Shown piece by piece: positions 26,893 through 35,568 of a stretch of DNA of 63,752 bases (position 1 is the stretch's first letter; every line of letters begins with the position of its first letter). Source of the stretch: Alphaproteobacteria bacterium (GTDB lineage: Bacteria > Pseudomonadota > Alphaproteobacteria > Caulobacterales > Aquidulcibacteraceae). The stretch spans positions 1-63,752 of the forward strand of contig WGNI01000008.1 in the NCBI GenBank assembly GCA_016124655.1, written 5' to 3'. The notes under the pieces were generated by a model. The model had not been told where the DNA came from. It ran no database searches and was given only the letters and a program-made list of their open reading frames with translations. The translations under genes were made by a program, and so were the position numbers.

Positions 26893-27711
26893 ATGGCGTT
26901 TGTCACCCGCTTCGCGCCGTCGCCGACCGGGCTCCTGCATTTGGGCCACGCGTTTTCTGCGCTGACGGCGTGGGATGCGGCGCGGGCCGCGGGCGGGCGC
27001 TTCTTGCTGCGCATCGAAGACATCGACGCCGGGCGAAGCCGCGCGGAGTTCGAAGCCGCAATTCTGGAGGATTTGGCGTGGCTCGGCCTGGGTTGGGAGA
27101 CGCCCGTTCTGCGCCAATCGGAACGCATGGCGGATTACGCCGCGGTGCTGGAGCGCTTGATTTCGCTCGGCGTTGTCTATCGCTGTTTCCGCACGCGCAA
27201 GGAGGTGCTGGCGGGGCTCGTGAGCGCGCCGCACGGACCAGAGACATTGTTCTTTGGCGCGCCGCCGCCACGTGACGAGGAAGCCGAGCGCCTCGCGCGC
27301 GGAGAGGCGTTTGCATGGCGGCTCTCTGCTGCGCAGACGCAGGCGCTGATCGGCGATCGGGTTTTCGAAGACGAGACCGGGCGCCTGCGTGCGGATTTCG
27401 CGCGCCTTGGCGATGCGGTGATCGCGCGCAAGGATTTTCCGACCAGCTATCATCTCGCCAGCGTGTGGGACGACGCCGAGCAGGGCGTCACGCATGTGAT
27501 CCGCGGGGAAGATTTGCGCGACAGCGCGCATCTGCACGTCGCGCTGCAAGCGCTGTTGGGCCTGGCGACGCCGATCTACCGGCATCACCGGCTCATCCTC
27601 GGAGATGACGGCAAGCGCCTGGCCAAGCGCGACCGCGCGGCGAGCTTGCGCGAGATTCGCGAAAGCGGCGTCACGCCCGCGGGCGTGCGCAAAATACTGG
27701 GATTAGCTTAG
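26893..27711 (+). CDS. gluQ: Glutamyl-Q tRNA(Asp) synthetase GluQ
   Basis: A 272-residue glutamyl-tRNA synthetase paralog that attaches glutamate to queuosine in tRNA(Asp). The class I signature is FAPSPTGLLHLGHA (HIGH-like) and the KMSKS-like site is KRLAKRD; VTHVIRGEDLRDSAHLHVALQ is also characteristic. It lacks the anticodon-binding domain, as expected. In the place of the zinc site of the E. coli enzyme only one Cys is seen (YRCFRTRKE), so this version probably has no zinc. The 3' end overlaps the convergent Flp pilin gene by 9 bases. Confidence 0.93.
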   Translation: MAFVTRFAPSPTGLLHLGHAFSALTAWDAARAAGGRFLLRIEDIDAGRSRAEFEAAILEDLAWLGLGWETPVLRQSERMADYAAVLERLISLGVVYRCFRTRKEVLAGLVSAPHGPETLFFGAPPPRDEEAERLARGEAFAWRLSAAQTQALIGDRVFEDETGRLRADFARLGDAVIARKDFPTSYHLASVWDDAEQGVTHVIRGEDLRDSAHLHVALQALLGLATPIYRHHRLILGDDGKRLAKRDRAASLREIRESGVTPAGVRKILGLA

Positions 27712-27861
27712 AAAGCCGGCCAGCACGTCGGCGAACATGTGCTCGACGCTGGAGCCCATCGACGTCAACGCGGCAATGATGCCGATGCAGATCAGCGCGG
27801 CGATCATGCCGTATTCGATGGCGGTGTGGCCGTCGCGATCGTTGATAAAGCGCGCAATCAT
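27703..27861 (-). CDS. Flp/Fap-type pilin subunit (orphan)
   Basis: A 52-residue type IVb pilin. The sequence has a basic leader ending in NDRDG, then the Flp motif HTAIEYGMIAALI with Glu at mature position 5 and Tyr at 6, then a hydrophobic helix. Cleavage is expected after Gly11. It starts 1 base after the mutT stop (TGATATG), so it is probably translated from the mutT message. No other tad/cpa genes are in the window; the A24 peptidase at 14871 could process it. It was missed by a 60-residue length cut-off but motif and position are clear. Confidence 0.88.
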   Translation of the reverse strand: MIARFINDRDGHTAIEYGMIAALICIGIIAALTSMGSSVEHMFADVLAGFLS

Positions 27862-27862
27862 A

Positions 27863-28285
27863 TCACAATCGCTCAATCAATTGATCCACCAGCGGCAGAT
27901 CGGCGGGCGGCATGGGATAGTCGCGCATCTCGCCCGGCTTGACCCAAGCCAGCGCTTGCGCTTCGCGCGCGCTCGGCGCGCCGTTCCAGCGCCGCGCCAG
28001 GTAAAGCGGCATAAGGAGGTGGGCGTCGGCATAGGCATGCGACGCAAACGCGAAGGGATCGAGCGCATCGGCTTCAATCGCCACGTCCAGCTCCTCTTTC
28101 AGCTCCCGCACGAGCGCCTGTTCAGGGCTTTCGCCGGGCTCGACCTTGCCGCCGGGAAATTCCCACAGGCCGCCGAGCGGCTTGTGCGCCGGTCTTTGCG
28201 CGAGCAGCACGCGGCCCTCGGCATCGACGAGAGCAGCGGCGACCACGAGCAAAATGTGGCGCGACGAGGGCATAGTGTCCGGCAT
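27863..28285 (-). CDS. mutT: MutT-like 8-oxo-dGTP diphosphatase (Nudix)
   Basis: A 140-residue Nudix hydrolase that should remove oxidised dGTP. The Nudix box is complete: GGKVEPGESPEQALVRELKEEL (positions about 44-65) with the REL-x-EE-L core, preceded by GGLWEFPGGKVEPGE typical of MutT. The start at 28285 was chosen because upstream sequence is unlike the family; 28273 is an alternative. No strong ribosome-binding site is visible for either. Followed after one base by the Flp pilin gene. Confidence 0.9.
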   Translation of the reverse strand: MPDTMPSSRHILLVVAAALVDAEGRVLLAQRPAHKPLGGLWEFPGGKVEPGESPEQALVRELKEELDVAIEADALDPFAFASHAYADAHLLMPLYLARRWNGAPSAREAQALAWVKPGEMRDYPMPPADLPLVDQLIERL

Positions 28286-28366
28286 TGGCGTTAAAGCGGG
28301 GTGCAGAGGCGTCGTTAATGTTTTCTGACCATAGCCGCGCGCGGCGCGGCGATCACCCCAAGCTGA

Positions 28367-28405
28367 TTTGCCGAACAAAACCTGGCTCGGTTAACGTTCG
28401 GCAAA
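28367..28405. repeat. 10-bp inverted repeat before the TPR protein gene
   Basis: TTTGCCGAAC (28367-28376) and GTTCGGCAAA (28396-28405) are perfect inverted copies separated by 19 bases, ending 16 bases before the ATG at 28422. The distance from centre to centre (about 29 bases) could suit a dimeric regulator or a hairpin that affects the transcript. No protein is known for it. Confidence 0.5.
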
Positions 28406-28421
28406 ATCGGGAGGAGCCGCG

Positions 28422-29345
28422 ATGCAATCGATACGAGCCGTTCGGGGCGTCATGATCGCAATCGGCGTCGCGGCGGGCCTTGTGGTCCTCGGCGGCGCGG
28501 GATCCGGCGGCGGCGGGAGCAGCGGCGCCGCGACGGCGCCGAGCGGGCCGGGCTTTGATGTCGCGGCGACCTATCGCTCGGGCGTGGAGGCGCTGCAGCG
28601 CGGCGATTACGCCACGGCGGTTCGGGACCTGCGCCGGGTGCAGCGCGTGGCCAATGACGACATGTCGACCAATTATGCCCTGGGGCTGGCCTATATCGGC
28701 GCCGGCGAGCCGCGCCGGGCGGTGCGGCCGCTGGAGCGGGCTGCGGAGAACGCCGATGCGCCGGCCGACGCGCGGGTGCAGCTGGGGTTGACGCATCTTT
28801 CCCTGGGCGATCGGGCCAAGGCGGAAGAGCAGCGCACGGCGCTGCAATCGGCTGCGGTCGCATGTGCAAGTGGGTGCACCGACGCGCGCCGCGCGGAGCT
28901 GGAGGCGGCGGCGGTGCGGCTCGATCGCGCGCTCACCGCCGAACCGACGCCCGCGCCGACCACCGGGTGGCTGCTGCCGTCCGAGCCCGCGGGCCGGGCG
29001 GCCTATGCGGCTGGCGTGGCGCTGGCGAATGCGCGCGATTACGCCGCCGCGCATGACGCGTTCCGGGAAGCGGAAAGCGCGCTGGGACCCAATCCCGACG
29101 TGTTGACCTATCTCGGCTTCACCAGCCGGCGCTTGGGCCGGGTGGATGCGGCGTTGGATTTTTATCGCCAGGCGCTGGCGATCGATCCCGACCATCGCGG
29201 CGCGATTGAATATCTGGGCGAGCTTTATGTGCAGACCGGCGATCTCGCGGCGGCGCGCGCGCAGCTCGCACGGCTCGATACGCTGTGCGCCTATGGTTGC
29301 GCGGAGCGTGAAGAATTAGCGGGCTGGATCGCCGCCGCCCGGTAG
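28422..29345 (+). CDS. TPR-repeat exported protein
   Basis: A 307-residue protein with an N-terminal membrane or signal segment (about residues 10-26, MIAIGVAAGLVVLGGA) and a Gly/Ser linker, then tetratricopeptide repeats at about residues 50-115 (AALQRGDYATAVRDL; TNYALGLAYIGAGEPRRAV) and 190-290 (ANARDYAAAHDAFREAES; LTYLGFTSRRLGRVDAALDF; IEYLGELYVQTGDLAAAR). Three cysteine pairs occur in loops (CASGC, CAYGC). GGAGGAG lies before the ATG. It is followed by a haem-c protein gene 8 bases downstream, so the TPR domain might bind that protein in the periplasm; this is inference. Confidence 0.75.
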   Translation: MQSIRAVRGVMIAIGVAAGLVVLGGAGSGGGGSSGAATAPSGPGFDVAATYRSGVEALQRGDYATAVRDLRRVQRVANDDMSTNYALGLAYIGAGEPRRAVRPLERAAENADAPADARVQLGLTHLSLGDRAKAEEQRTALQSAAVACASGCTDARRAELEAAAVRLDRALTAEPTPAPTTGWLLPSEPAGRAAYAAGVALANARDYAAAHDAFREAESALGPNPDVLTYLGFTSRRLGRVDAALDFYRQALAIDPDHRGAIEYLGELYVQTGDLAAARAQLARLDTLCAYGCAEREELAGWIAAAR

Positions 29346-29353
29346 TCCCTAAA

Positions 29354-30256
29354 GTGCGTGGGCTGATCGCAGCGGCGATGGCGATGGCGCTGATCGCCGC
29401 GGATGCGCCGCCGCGCATCGTGTTGCGCGAACAGCTTTGGATGCGTGCGCCGCATTCGGCGGAGGCCTTGCTGGAGGAGCCGGCGGAATGTCTTGCCGTG
29501 CGCGATGCGCAGATTGAAGCGGGGCGGGCGCTGTTTCGCTCGCCCTTCGTGCTTGGCGGCCCTTCCGCGCGCGTGGGCCTGAGTTGTCAGGCTTGCCACA
29601 CGAACGGCGCGCGCAATGCGCGGTTTTTTCTGCCTGAACTGACGGATCGCGAGGGCGCAGCGGACGTGACCTCGTCATGGTCGAGCGCGGTGCGCGGCGA
29701 CGGCGTGATGAACCCGCGGGACATCCCAAGCCTTGTCGGCGCGGCGGATCGCTCTGCGTTTGGCGCGGACGGCGAGCCCTCACTGGAGCGCTTCGTGCGC
29801 GCGGTGGTGGTGGAGGAGTTTCAGGGCCGCGACGATGCGGCAGCGATTGCCGCGCTGGTCGCTTATGTGCGGGCGCAACGCTTTGAGGCGTGCCCTGATA
29901 ATCCCGCGAAACGCACGACGCGCGTCACGCTGATATCGGCGGCCGACGATGTGCGCCGCGCGGTTGCGGCGTTGTCGTTCGCGCCGACGCGTGCGGCGGT
30001 TGCGCTGGCGGCGCGCGACGCCATCGGCCGGATTGTCGAGCGCCTGCCGGGAGATGCGTTTGCGCAAGAGCGGCGCGACTTGGCGGATTTGGCGCGCGGG
30101 TTGGCGATGCCTGAGGACGAGAGCGACCAGGCGCGCAATGAGCGCTTAATCGCGTGGCGGGCGCGGTTTGACGGCGTGATGGCGCGCGCGGCGCAGCGAG
30201 AAGACGAGACCTATTTCAACGCCGACACGCTCTCTCGCGCGCTTCAATCCCAGTAA
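29354..30256 (+). CDS. Cytochrome c-like protein with one CxxCH site
   Basis: A 300-residue protein starting at GTG 29354 with a short signal peptide (GLIAAAMAMALIAADA). A single haem c site CQACH is at about residue 79, in the context LFRSPFVLGGPSARVGLSCQACHTNG; this resembles the first haem domain of cytochrome c peroxidase/MauG-type proteins, but a second CxxCH is not present. The C-terminal half is helical and charged. Cysteine in EACPDNPAK is isolated. Cotranscription with the TPR gene upstream is likely. The reaction is unknown. Confidence 0.75.
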   Translation: MRGLIAAAMAMALIAADAPPRIVLREQLWMRAPHSAEALLEEPAECLAVRDAQIEAGRALFRSPFVLGGPSARVGLSCQACHTNGARNARFFLPELTDREGAADVTSSWSSAVRGDGVMNPRDIPSLVGAADRSAFGADGEPSLERFVRAVVVEEFQGRDDAAAIAALVAYVRAQRFEACPDNPAKRTTRVTLISAADDVRRAVAALSFAPTRAAVALAARDAIGRIVERLPGDAFAQERRDLADLARGLAMPEDESDQARNERLIAWRARFDGVMARAAQREDETYFNADTLSRALQSQ

Positions 30257-30260
30257 AGGC

Positions 30261-31124
30261 TCAGGGCGCGGCTTCGCGCGCGTCGGCCAAGAGGATTGCG
30301 CGTTCGATGGCGGCGAGCATCTCATCGACACAACAGGCGTTGAGGAAATGATCGCCGTTCGGGATGTCGATGAATTGCGCCTCGTAGCGTTCCGCGACGG
30401 CGCGCACCGACGGCGCGGTGACGAACGTGTCGGCGCTTCCATGCACGAACACGACCGGCGCCTGCACTTGTCCGAGCGCGACGAACGCCTCAGGCAATTG
30501 CGCCTGCTGGCCGCGCACTTCCTGAATGGAGTTCTTCAGATCGCGGCGCAGGAACGGGCTGACGATCGAGCCTATGCCGAACAGGCGCCGCGCGGTCGGA
30601 CCGCGCTCTCCGAAATAAGACGAGACCAGCGTCAGGGACTGCACTTTGTCCGGATGCGCTGCGGCCATGAGCGCTGCGATCGGCGCGCCGTAGGATTGGC
30701 CGACGAGCGCGACCTTCTGGCCGGGCGCCGCGTTGAGCAGCGGGGTGAGCGCCTGGGCCTGGGTGGCGATGTCGGTCACGGCGTTCTGCGGTTCGCTCAA
30801 GGCAAAGCCCGGCCGATCGACGACGATCATTTCCCGATCGGCGCCCACGCGCGCGATCGTCGGCGCCCAATATTCCGACCAGGACGGCGTGCCGGTGATC
30901 ACCACGATGCGCCAGGGCGCCTCGGCGCGCTCCGGCGTGCGCAGCGTGGAGATGCGCCAGGCTTCGGGCACGCCGGCGGCGAAGGCGGCGCGCTGCATCA
31001 CGGAGGCTGGAAAGTCGCGTGAGGTGGGAAAGCGGGGCGGGCCTGTGTCCTCTTCTGAGGAGGACACGGGGATGCACGCGCTCAGCGCGACCGTCAGCGA
31101 AATGATCATGGAGCGAAGGCGCAT
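30261..31124 (-). CDS. Alpha/beta hydrolase, predicted lipoprotein
   Basis: A 287-residue alpha/beta hydrolase with a lipoprotein signal (lipobox LSAC at about residues 14-17). The nucleophile elbow is GQSYG (Ser), the acid is probably Asp in VFVHGSADTFVT, and the His is in PNGDHFLNA. DRPGFALSEP provides the typical strand before the oxyanion region. Two adjacent Cys (ACCVDE) near the end are unusual. The start at 31124 gives the lipobox; the frame upstream is open but unlike. It converges with the cytochrome gene, with 4 bases between the stops. Substrate unknown. Confidence 0.85.
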   Translation of the reverse strand: MRLRSMIISLTVALSACIPVSSSEEDTGPPRFPTSRDFPASVMQRAAFAAGVPEAWRISTLRTPERAEAPWRIVVITGTPSWSEYWAPTIARVGADREMIVVDRPGFALSEPQNAVTDIATQAQALTPLLNAAPGQKVALVGQSYGAPIAALMAAAHPDKVQSLTLVSSYFGERGPTARRLFGIGSIVSPFLRRDLKNSIQEVRGQQAQLPEAFVALGQVQAPVVFVHGSADTFVTAPSVRAVAERYEAQFIDIPNGDHFLNACCVDEMLAAIERAILLADAREAAP

Positions 31125-31262
31125 GCGATCCGGGGAGTGGGGGCGGCGGCGTGCTTTATAGCGCGTCTGCGCTGATTTGGATTGGGGGGCGGGGATGTTA
31201 AGCGGCTGTAACACTTTCGATTTGGCTCGAATCATTGATGGTGCGGAACGGAGTGTAAGTCC

Positions 31263-32576
31263 ATGCGTCGTCGATTCACCGATCCGGACCATTTCCAAGA
31301 AGTGCTCAACGGAGTTCTCTACCCGTCGAGGGCGATTTCAAACGCCCAACATTTAAAGGGTCGCCGGCGCGAATGTTCCGATCTGAAGCGGACTTTACTG
31401 ACTTCGGGGCGACAAGCGTTTGTATATGGGCTTCGCGGGGCCGGCAAAACCTCACTCGCATTGACTGTCGCTGCCGAATTCGCCCAGAGCGAAAACGTCA
31501 CCGTGCTGTGTTCACCGCAAATGTCTTTCGGTGATGTGATGAGAAATGCCATCTCATCGGCACTTCGTCAGGACCCGTTGGAAGCGGGTTATTCAGTCAC
31601 AACTGAAGGGCACGGGAAGGTGGGGCTTGGCCTGCTTTCAGCGGGCGGGAAAACTAGCTCTACCCAAAACTATGCGGTTCCGACGCCCAGCGACCCGAAC
31701 GAAGCAGCCGCATTGGTCGCTAGTGTCGTTCAAAGACGAGGTGGTCGCCGCTTCTGTTTCGTTATTGACGAGTTTGATCAAATGCATTCGGAAGAGGCCC
31801 ATCTGCAATTCGGCTTGCTGGCAAAGGCCATCGCTGATGGAAATGTTCCGGCCAAGTTTATTTTCTGCGGCGTAGCAGACGATTTGCAGCAAATTTTCAA
31901 GGCGCATCCGTCAACTCTGCGGTTATTCGAGCCCATTGAGGTGAATCGACTTGGGCTCCAACCTTGTCTCGATATCGTCGCGGATGTGGAGAGGGCTCTC
32001 GAGATTGAAGTCGAATGGAACACCAAGGTTCGGATCGCGCAGATAAGCGATGGATTTCCATACTTCGTGCACTTGATAACGGAGAGAGTTGTATGGCGTT
32101 GGTTCGAGGACATGGATGGTAGCGAAGGTCGAACATCGCCGGCTCAATACGAGGCAGGTCTGCGCGACGCTTCGCAATCCGCTGCCCCTGAGCTAAAGCA
32201 ATGCTATGAGATGGCCGCGAACAAGTATGCCCTTGACGGAGAAATGATCATCTGGGCGCTTGCGACCGGGGATGTCTTAGACAAGCAGGTCAAGCTGATT
32301 CACAAAGACTTTTCCGAACTTTATAACCAGTACGGTGACGCGATTGGCGCCAAGAGATGCCTAACACAGAATCAAATTTCGCCGCGACTAAGCTTTTTCA
32401 CCAAAGACCAATATGGCGGCCTCATGCGCTCGCCGCGACGCTCTTACTACACGTTTTCGGAGAAGCGGATGAGAGGTTACGCCCGTCTCCGGGCCGCACT
32501 ACGTGGCGTGTCGCTCCGGCCTGACCATCCCTTGGCTTCAAGGCTGGTAGGCCAGCAGGCCGAGAGTCCGAAATAG
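31263..32576 (+). CDS. AAA/ORC-like ATPase, probably horizontally acquired
   Basis: A 437-residue P-loop ATPase. Walker A is GLRGAGKTS (residues 56-64), Walker B FCFVIDEFDQ (164-173), and a sensor-like strand AKFIFCGVADDL is near residue 200. Residues 1-45 contain FQEVLNGVLYPSRAI and GRRREC, typical of ORC/STAND-like ATPases before the P-loop. The C-terminal half (about 320-430) may hold a winged helix. Codon use is clearly more AT-rich than in neighbours (for instance TTT, AAA, ATA codons) and the gene stands alone between a lipoprotein gene and prs. GGAGTG lies upstream of the ATG. Such lone ATPases are often in mobile or defence contexts, but no partner gene is seen. Confidence 0.8.
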   Translation: MRRRFTDPDHFQEVLNGVLYPSRAISNAQHLKGRRRECSDLKRTLLTSGRQAFVYGLRGAGKTSLALTVAAEFAQSENVTVLCSPQMSFGDVMRNAISSALRQDPLEAGYSVTTEGHGKVGLGLLSAGGKTSSTQNYAVPTPSDPNEAAALVASVVQRRGGRRFCFVIDEFDQMHSEEAHLQFGLLAKAIADGNVPAKFIFCGVADDLQQIFKAHPSTLRLFEPIEVNRLGLQPCLDIVADVERALEIEVEWNTKVRIAQISDGFPYFVHLITERVVWRWFEDMDGSEGRTSPAQYEAGLRDASQSAAPELKQCYEMAANKYALDGEMIIWALATGDVLDKQVKLIHKDFSELYNQYGDAIGAKRCLTQNQISPRLSFFTKDQYGGLMRSPRRSYYTFSEKRMRGYARLRAALRGVSLRPDHPLASRLVGQQAESPK

Positions 32577-32644
32577 TCATCCGGATAATTGTGAGCGGAC
32601 GGGTATAGGCGGGCGGCGCAATGAACAGTCTATAGGCCGCCCCC

Positions 32645-33580
<936 letters not shown>

Positions 33581-33715
33581 GCCCGCATCCATCCAGATTC
33601 GTTGCCGCCCACGACCCACTTATCGCATTGCGTGCGCGGGGCAACATATTCGCGACACATTCGTTACAGTTTCGCATCCGCGCCTGCGGAATTGTGGCGC
33701 GCAGGACACTGCTGT

Positions 33716-34537
33716 TCAGGGCGCGAGCATGATCGCAGCGCAATTGCGCCCGTAATCGCCGGCTTTTTCATGCACGCTGCGGCGGTGGCTGAAGAAGGCG
33801 ACCGGATCGGAATAGGTGTCGAGCGCGAGCGAATCGATTCGCGTTACGCCGGCCCGCGTCAGGCGCTGGACGCAATAGCCCGGCAGGTCGAACTGGCGGC
33901 GGTCCCAGCGGCCGGCGCGGAAGAAAGGCGCGGCGCCGGGGTCGGCGGCCATGAAGAGTTCTTCGAACTCGGAGCCCACTTCGTAGCTCGGCTGGCGGAT
34001 GCAGGGGCCGATGGCGGCGGTGATGCGCTGGGTCTCGGCGCCGGCGGCCTGCATGGCGTCGATCGTGGCCTCCAGCACGCCGCTCAGGGCGCCTTTCCAA
34101 CCGGCGTGGGCGGCGCCGATGATCTGAGCCTGGGCGTCGGCCAGCAGGACGGGGGCACAGTCGGCCGTCAGGATGGCCAGCGCCAGGCCGGGCGTCGCGG
34201 TCACCATGGCGTCGGCCTTGGGGCGCTCGCTGCTCCAGGGGGCGTCGACGCGGACGGCGGTCGCGGAATGCACCTGATGCACGCTGATCAGCGCTTCCGG
34301 TGCGGCCTGCAGGGCTGCCGCGATGCGGGCGCGGTTCTCCGCCACCGCGGCGGGATCGTCGTTCGAACCTGCGCCGGCGTTGAGGCTGGCATAGAGGCCC
34401 TTGGACACGCCGCCTTCGCGGCCGAAGAAGCCGTGGCGGACGCCGCTCATCGCCGCCAGCGCCGCCGATTTGAAGCGGGGCGGGCCGCCGGCGTCTAGAA
34501 TCCGGCCGGCGTGGGCGAAGCGGGGGAGGACAGGCAT
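33716..34537 (-). CDS. pgeF: Laccase-domain multicopper-type protein (YfiH/PgeF family)
   Basis: A 273-residue member of the YfiH/YlmD family, now known to include purine nucleoside phosphorylase and adenosine deaminase activity and, in E. coli, a cell-wall editing role. The metal-binding residues are in ISVHQVHSA, ILTADCAPVLL, and IGAAHAGWKGAL; the IGPCIRQPSYEVG motif follows. The chosen start overlaps the preceding methyltransferase gene by 43 bases and is preceded by AAGGTC. The frame is open for a further 76 codons, but those are inside the other gene. Confidence 0.88.
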   Translation of the reverse strand: MPVLPRFAHAGRILDAGGPPRFKSAALAAMSGVRHGFFGREGGVSKGLYASLNAGAGSNDDPAAVAENRARIAAALQAAPEALISVHQVHSATAVRVDAPWSSERPKADAMVTATPGLALAILTADCAPVLLADAQAQIIGAAHAGWKGALSGVLEATIDAMQAAGAETQRITAAIGPCIRQPSYEVGSEFEELFMAADPGAAPFFRAGRWDRRQFDLPGYCVQRLTRAGVTRIDSLALDTYSDPVAFFSHRRSVHEKAGDYGRNCAAIMLAP

Positions 34538-35568
34538 AGGACCTTGAACAGCGAGCCCATTTGCTCCGGCGCCGTCAAGCGCGCGTGCTGCGCGGCGAGA
34601 GAGTCCGATTTGGCGGGATTGGCTTGGGCGAGCGCCTGGGTGCGGTGATCGAGGCCCAAGGCTTTGAGCCAGGCGCCTTGAGGTTCGGGCCCGTGCACGA
34701 CGAGGCCGGCGCGTTCGGCTGAGCGGCGCAGCGCGGCGAAGTCCACGCGGGCGGTCAGGTCGCACTCGCCCGGCGCGGCGAGAGGGTCCATTTTCTGGTG
34801 CGCGCGCACGGCCTGCAGCGTGTCGCCGCCGGTCTCGTCGGAGTCGCCGTAATCGATGATCAGCGCGCGGCCAGGGTGAGTGAGCAGACGCGCGGCGATC
34901 GAATCGATGAAGGCGTCCAGGCCGGGGGCGATCTCGGCGACGGCGCCATCGGGGCTCGCGCGCAGCGCTGCGGGAATGATTGCGTCATTGGGCAAGGGAT
35001 CGGGGGACAGGGCAAAGGCCAGGTCGGACTCGTTTTCGGGATGGGCGCCGACCAGGCGTTCGCGCCATTGACCGCGATCGCGCACAAATTGCCGGACCGG
35101 AAAACAATCAACGACTTCGTTGGCGATGATCAGGCTTGGACCTTCGGGGATGTCCTCCAGGCGCGCCGCGTGGCGGATGCTTTCTGCGTCGCGCAGAGTT
35201 GTCGATTGGGTTTGGCGCAAAGCCGGGCTTGGCTCGATGAGCGTGATTTGCGCGGCGTCGCGAAACGCGTCGTCCTTGCGCGTGGCGCGCAGGAGATCGC
35301 GCAGCAGCGCGCCGGTTCCGGGGCCCAGCTCGATCAAGTGAAAGGGCGCGGGCGCGCCCAATGCGCGCCATTCGTGCGCGCTCCAGGCGCCGATCAATTC
35401 GCCGAACATCTGGGAAAGTTCCGGCGCGGTGATGAAATCCTCCGCGATGGATGTGCGCGTGGCGTAATAGCCGTCGCGCGGATCATGCAGCGCCAACGCC
35501 ATGAAATGCGCGACGCTGATCGGGCCGGCGTTGCGGATGTCTTGGAGAATACGCTCTTTTAGGCTCAC
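34495..35568 (-). CDS. SAM-dependent methyltransferase, MidA/NDUFAF7 family
   Basis: A 357-residue class I methyltransferase. Its mitochondrial counterpart NDUFAF7 methylates an Arg of complex I subunit NDUFS2, so the bacterial form may act on NuoD. The SAM site is LIELGPGTGALLRDLLRA, preceded by FITAPELSQMFGELIGAW, which is the family signature. IANEVVDCFPVRQF is the other conserved stretch. The 5' end overlaps the lgt stop by 4 bases and the 3' end overlaps pgeF, giving an lgt-methyltransferase-pgeF operon, a common order in alphaproteobacteria. Confidence 0.9.
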   Translation of the reverse strand: MSLKERILQDIRNAGPISVAHFMALALHDPRDGYYATRTSIAEDFITAPELSQMFGELIGAWSAHEWRALGAPAPFHLIELGPGTGALLRDLLRATRKDDAFRDAAQITLIEPSPALRQTQSTTLRDAESIRHAARLEDIPEGPSLIIANEVVDCFPVRQFVRDRGQWRERLVGAHPENESDLAFALSPDPLPNDAIIPAALRASPDGAVAEIAPGLDAFIDSIAARLLTHPGRALIIDYGDSDETGGDTLQAVRAHQKMDPLAAPGECDLTARVDFAALRRSAERAGLVVHGPEPQGAWLKALGLDHRTQALAQANPAKSDSLAAQHARLTAPEQMGSLFKVLCLSSPASPTPAGF

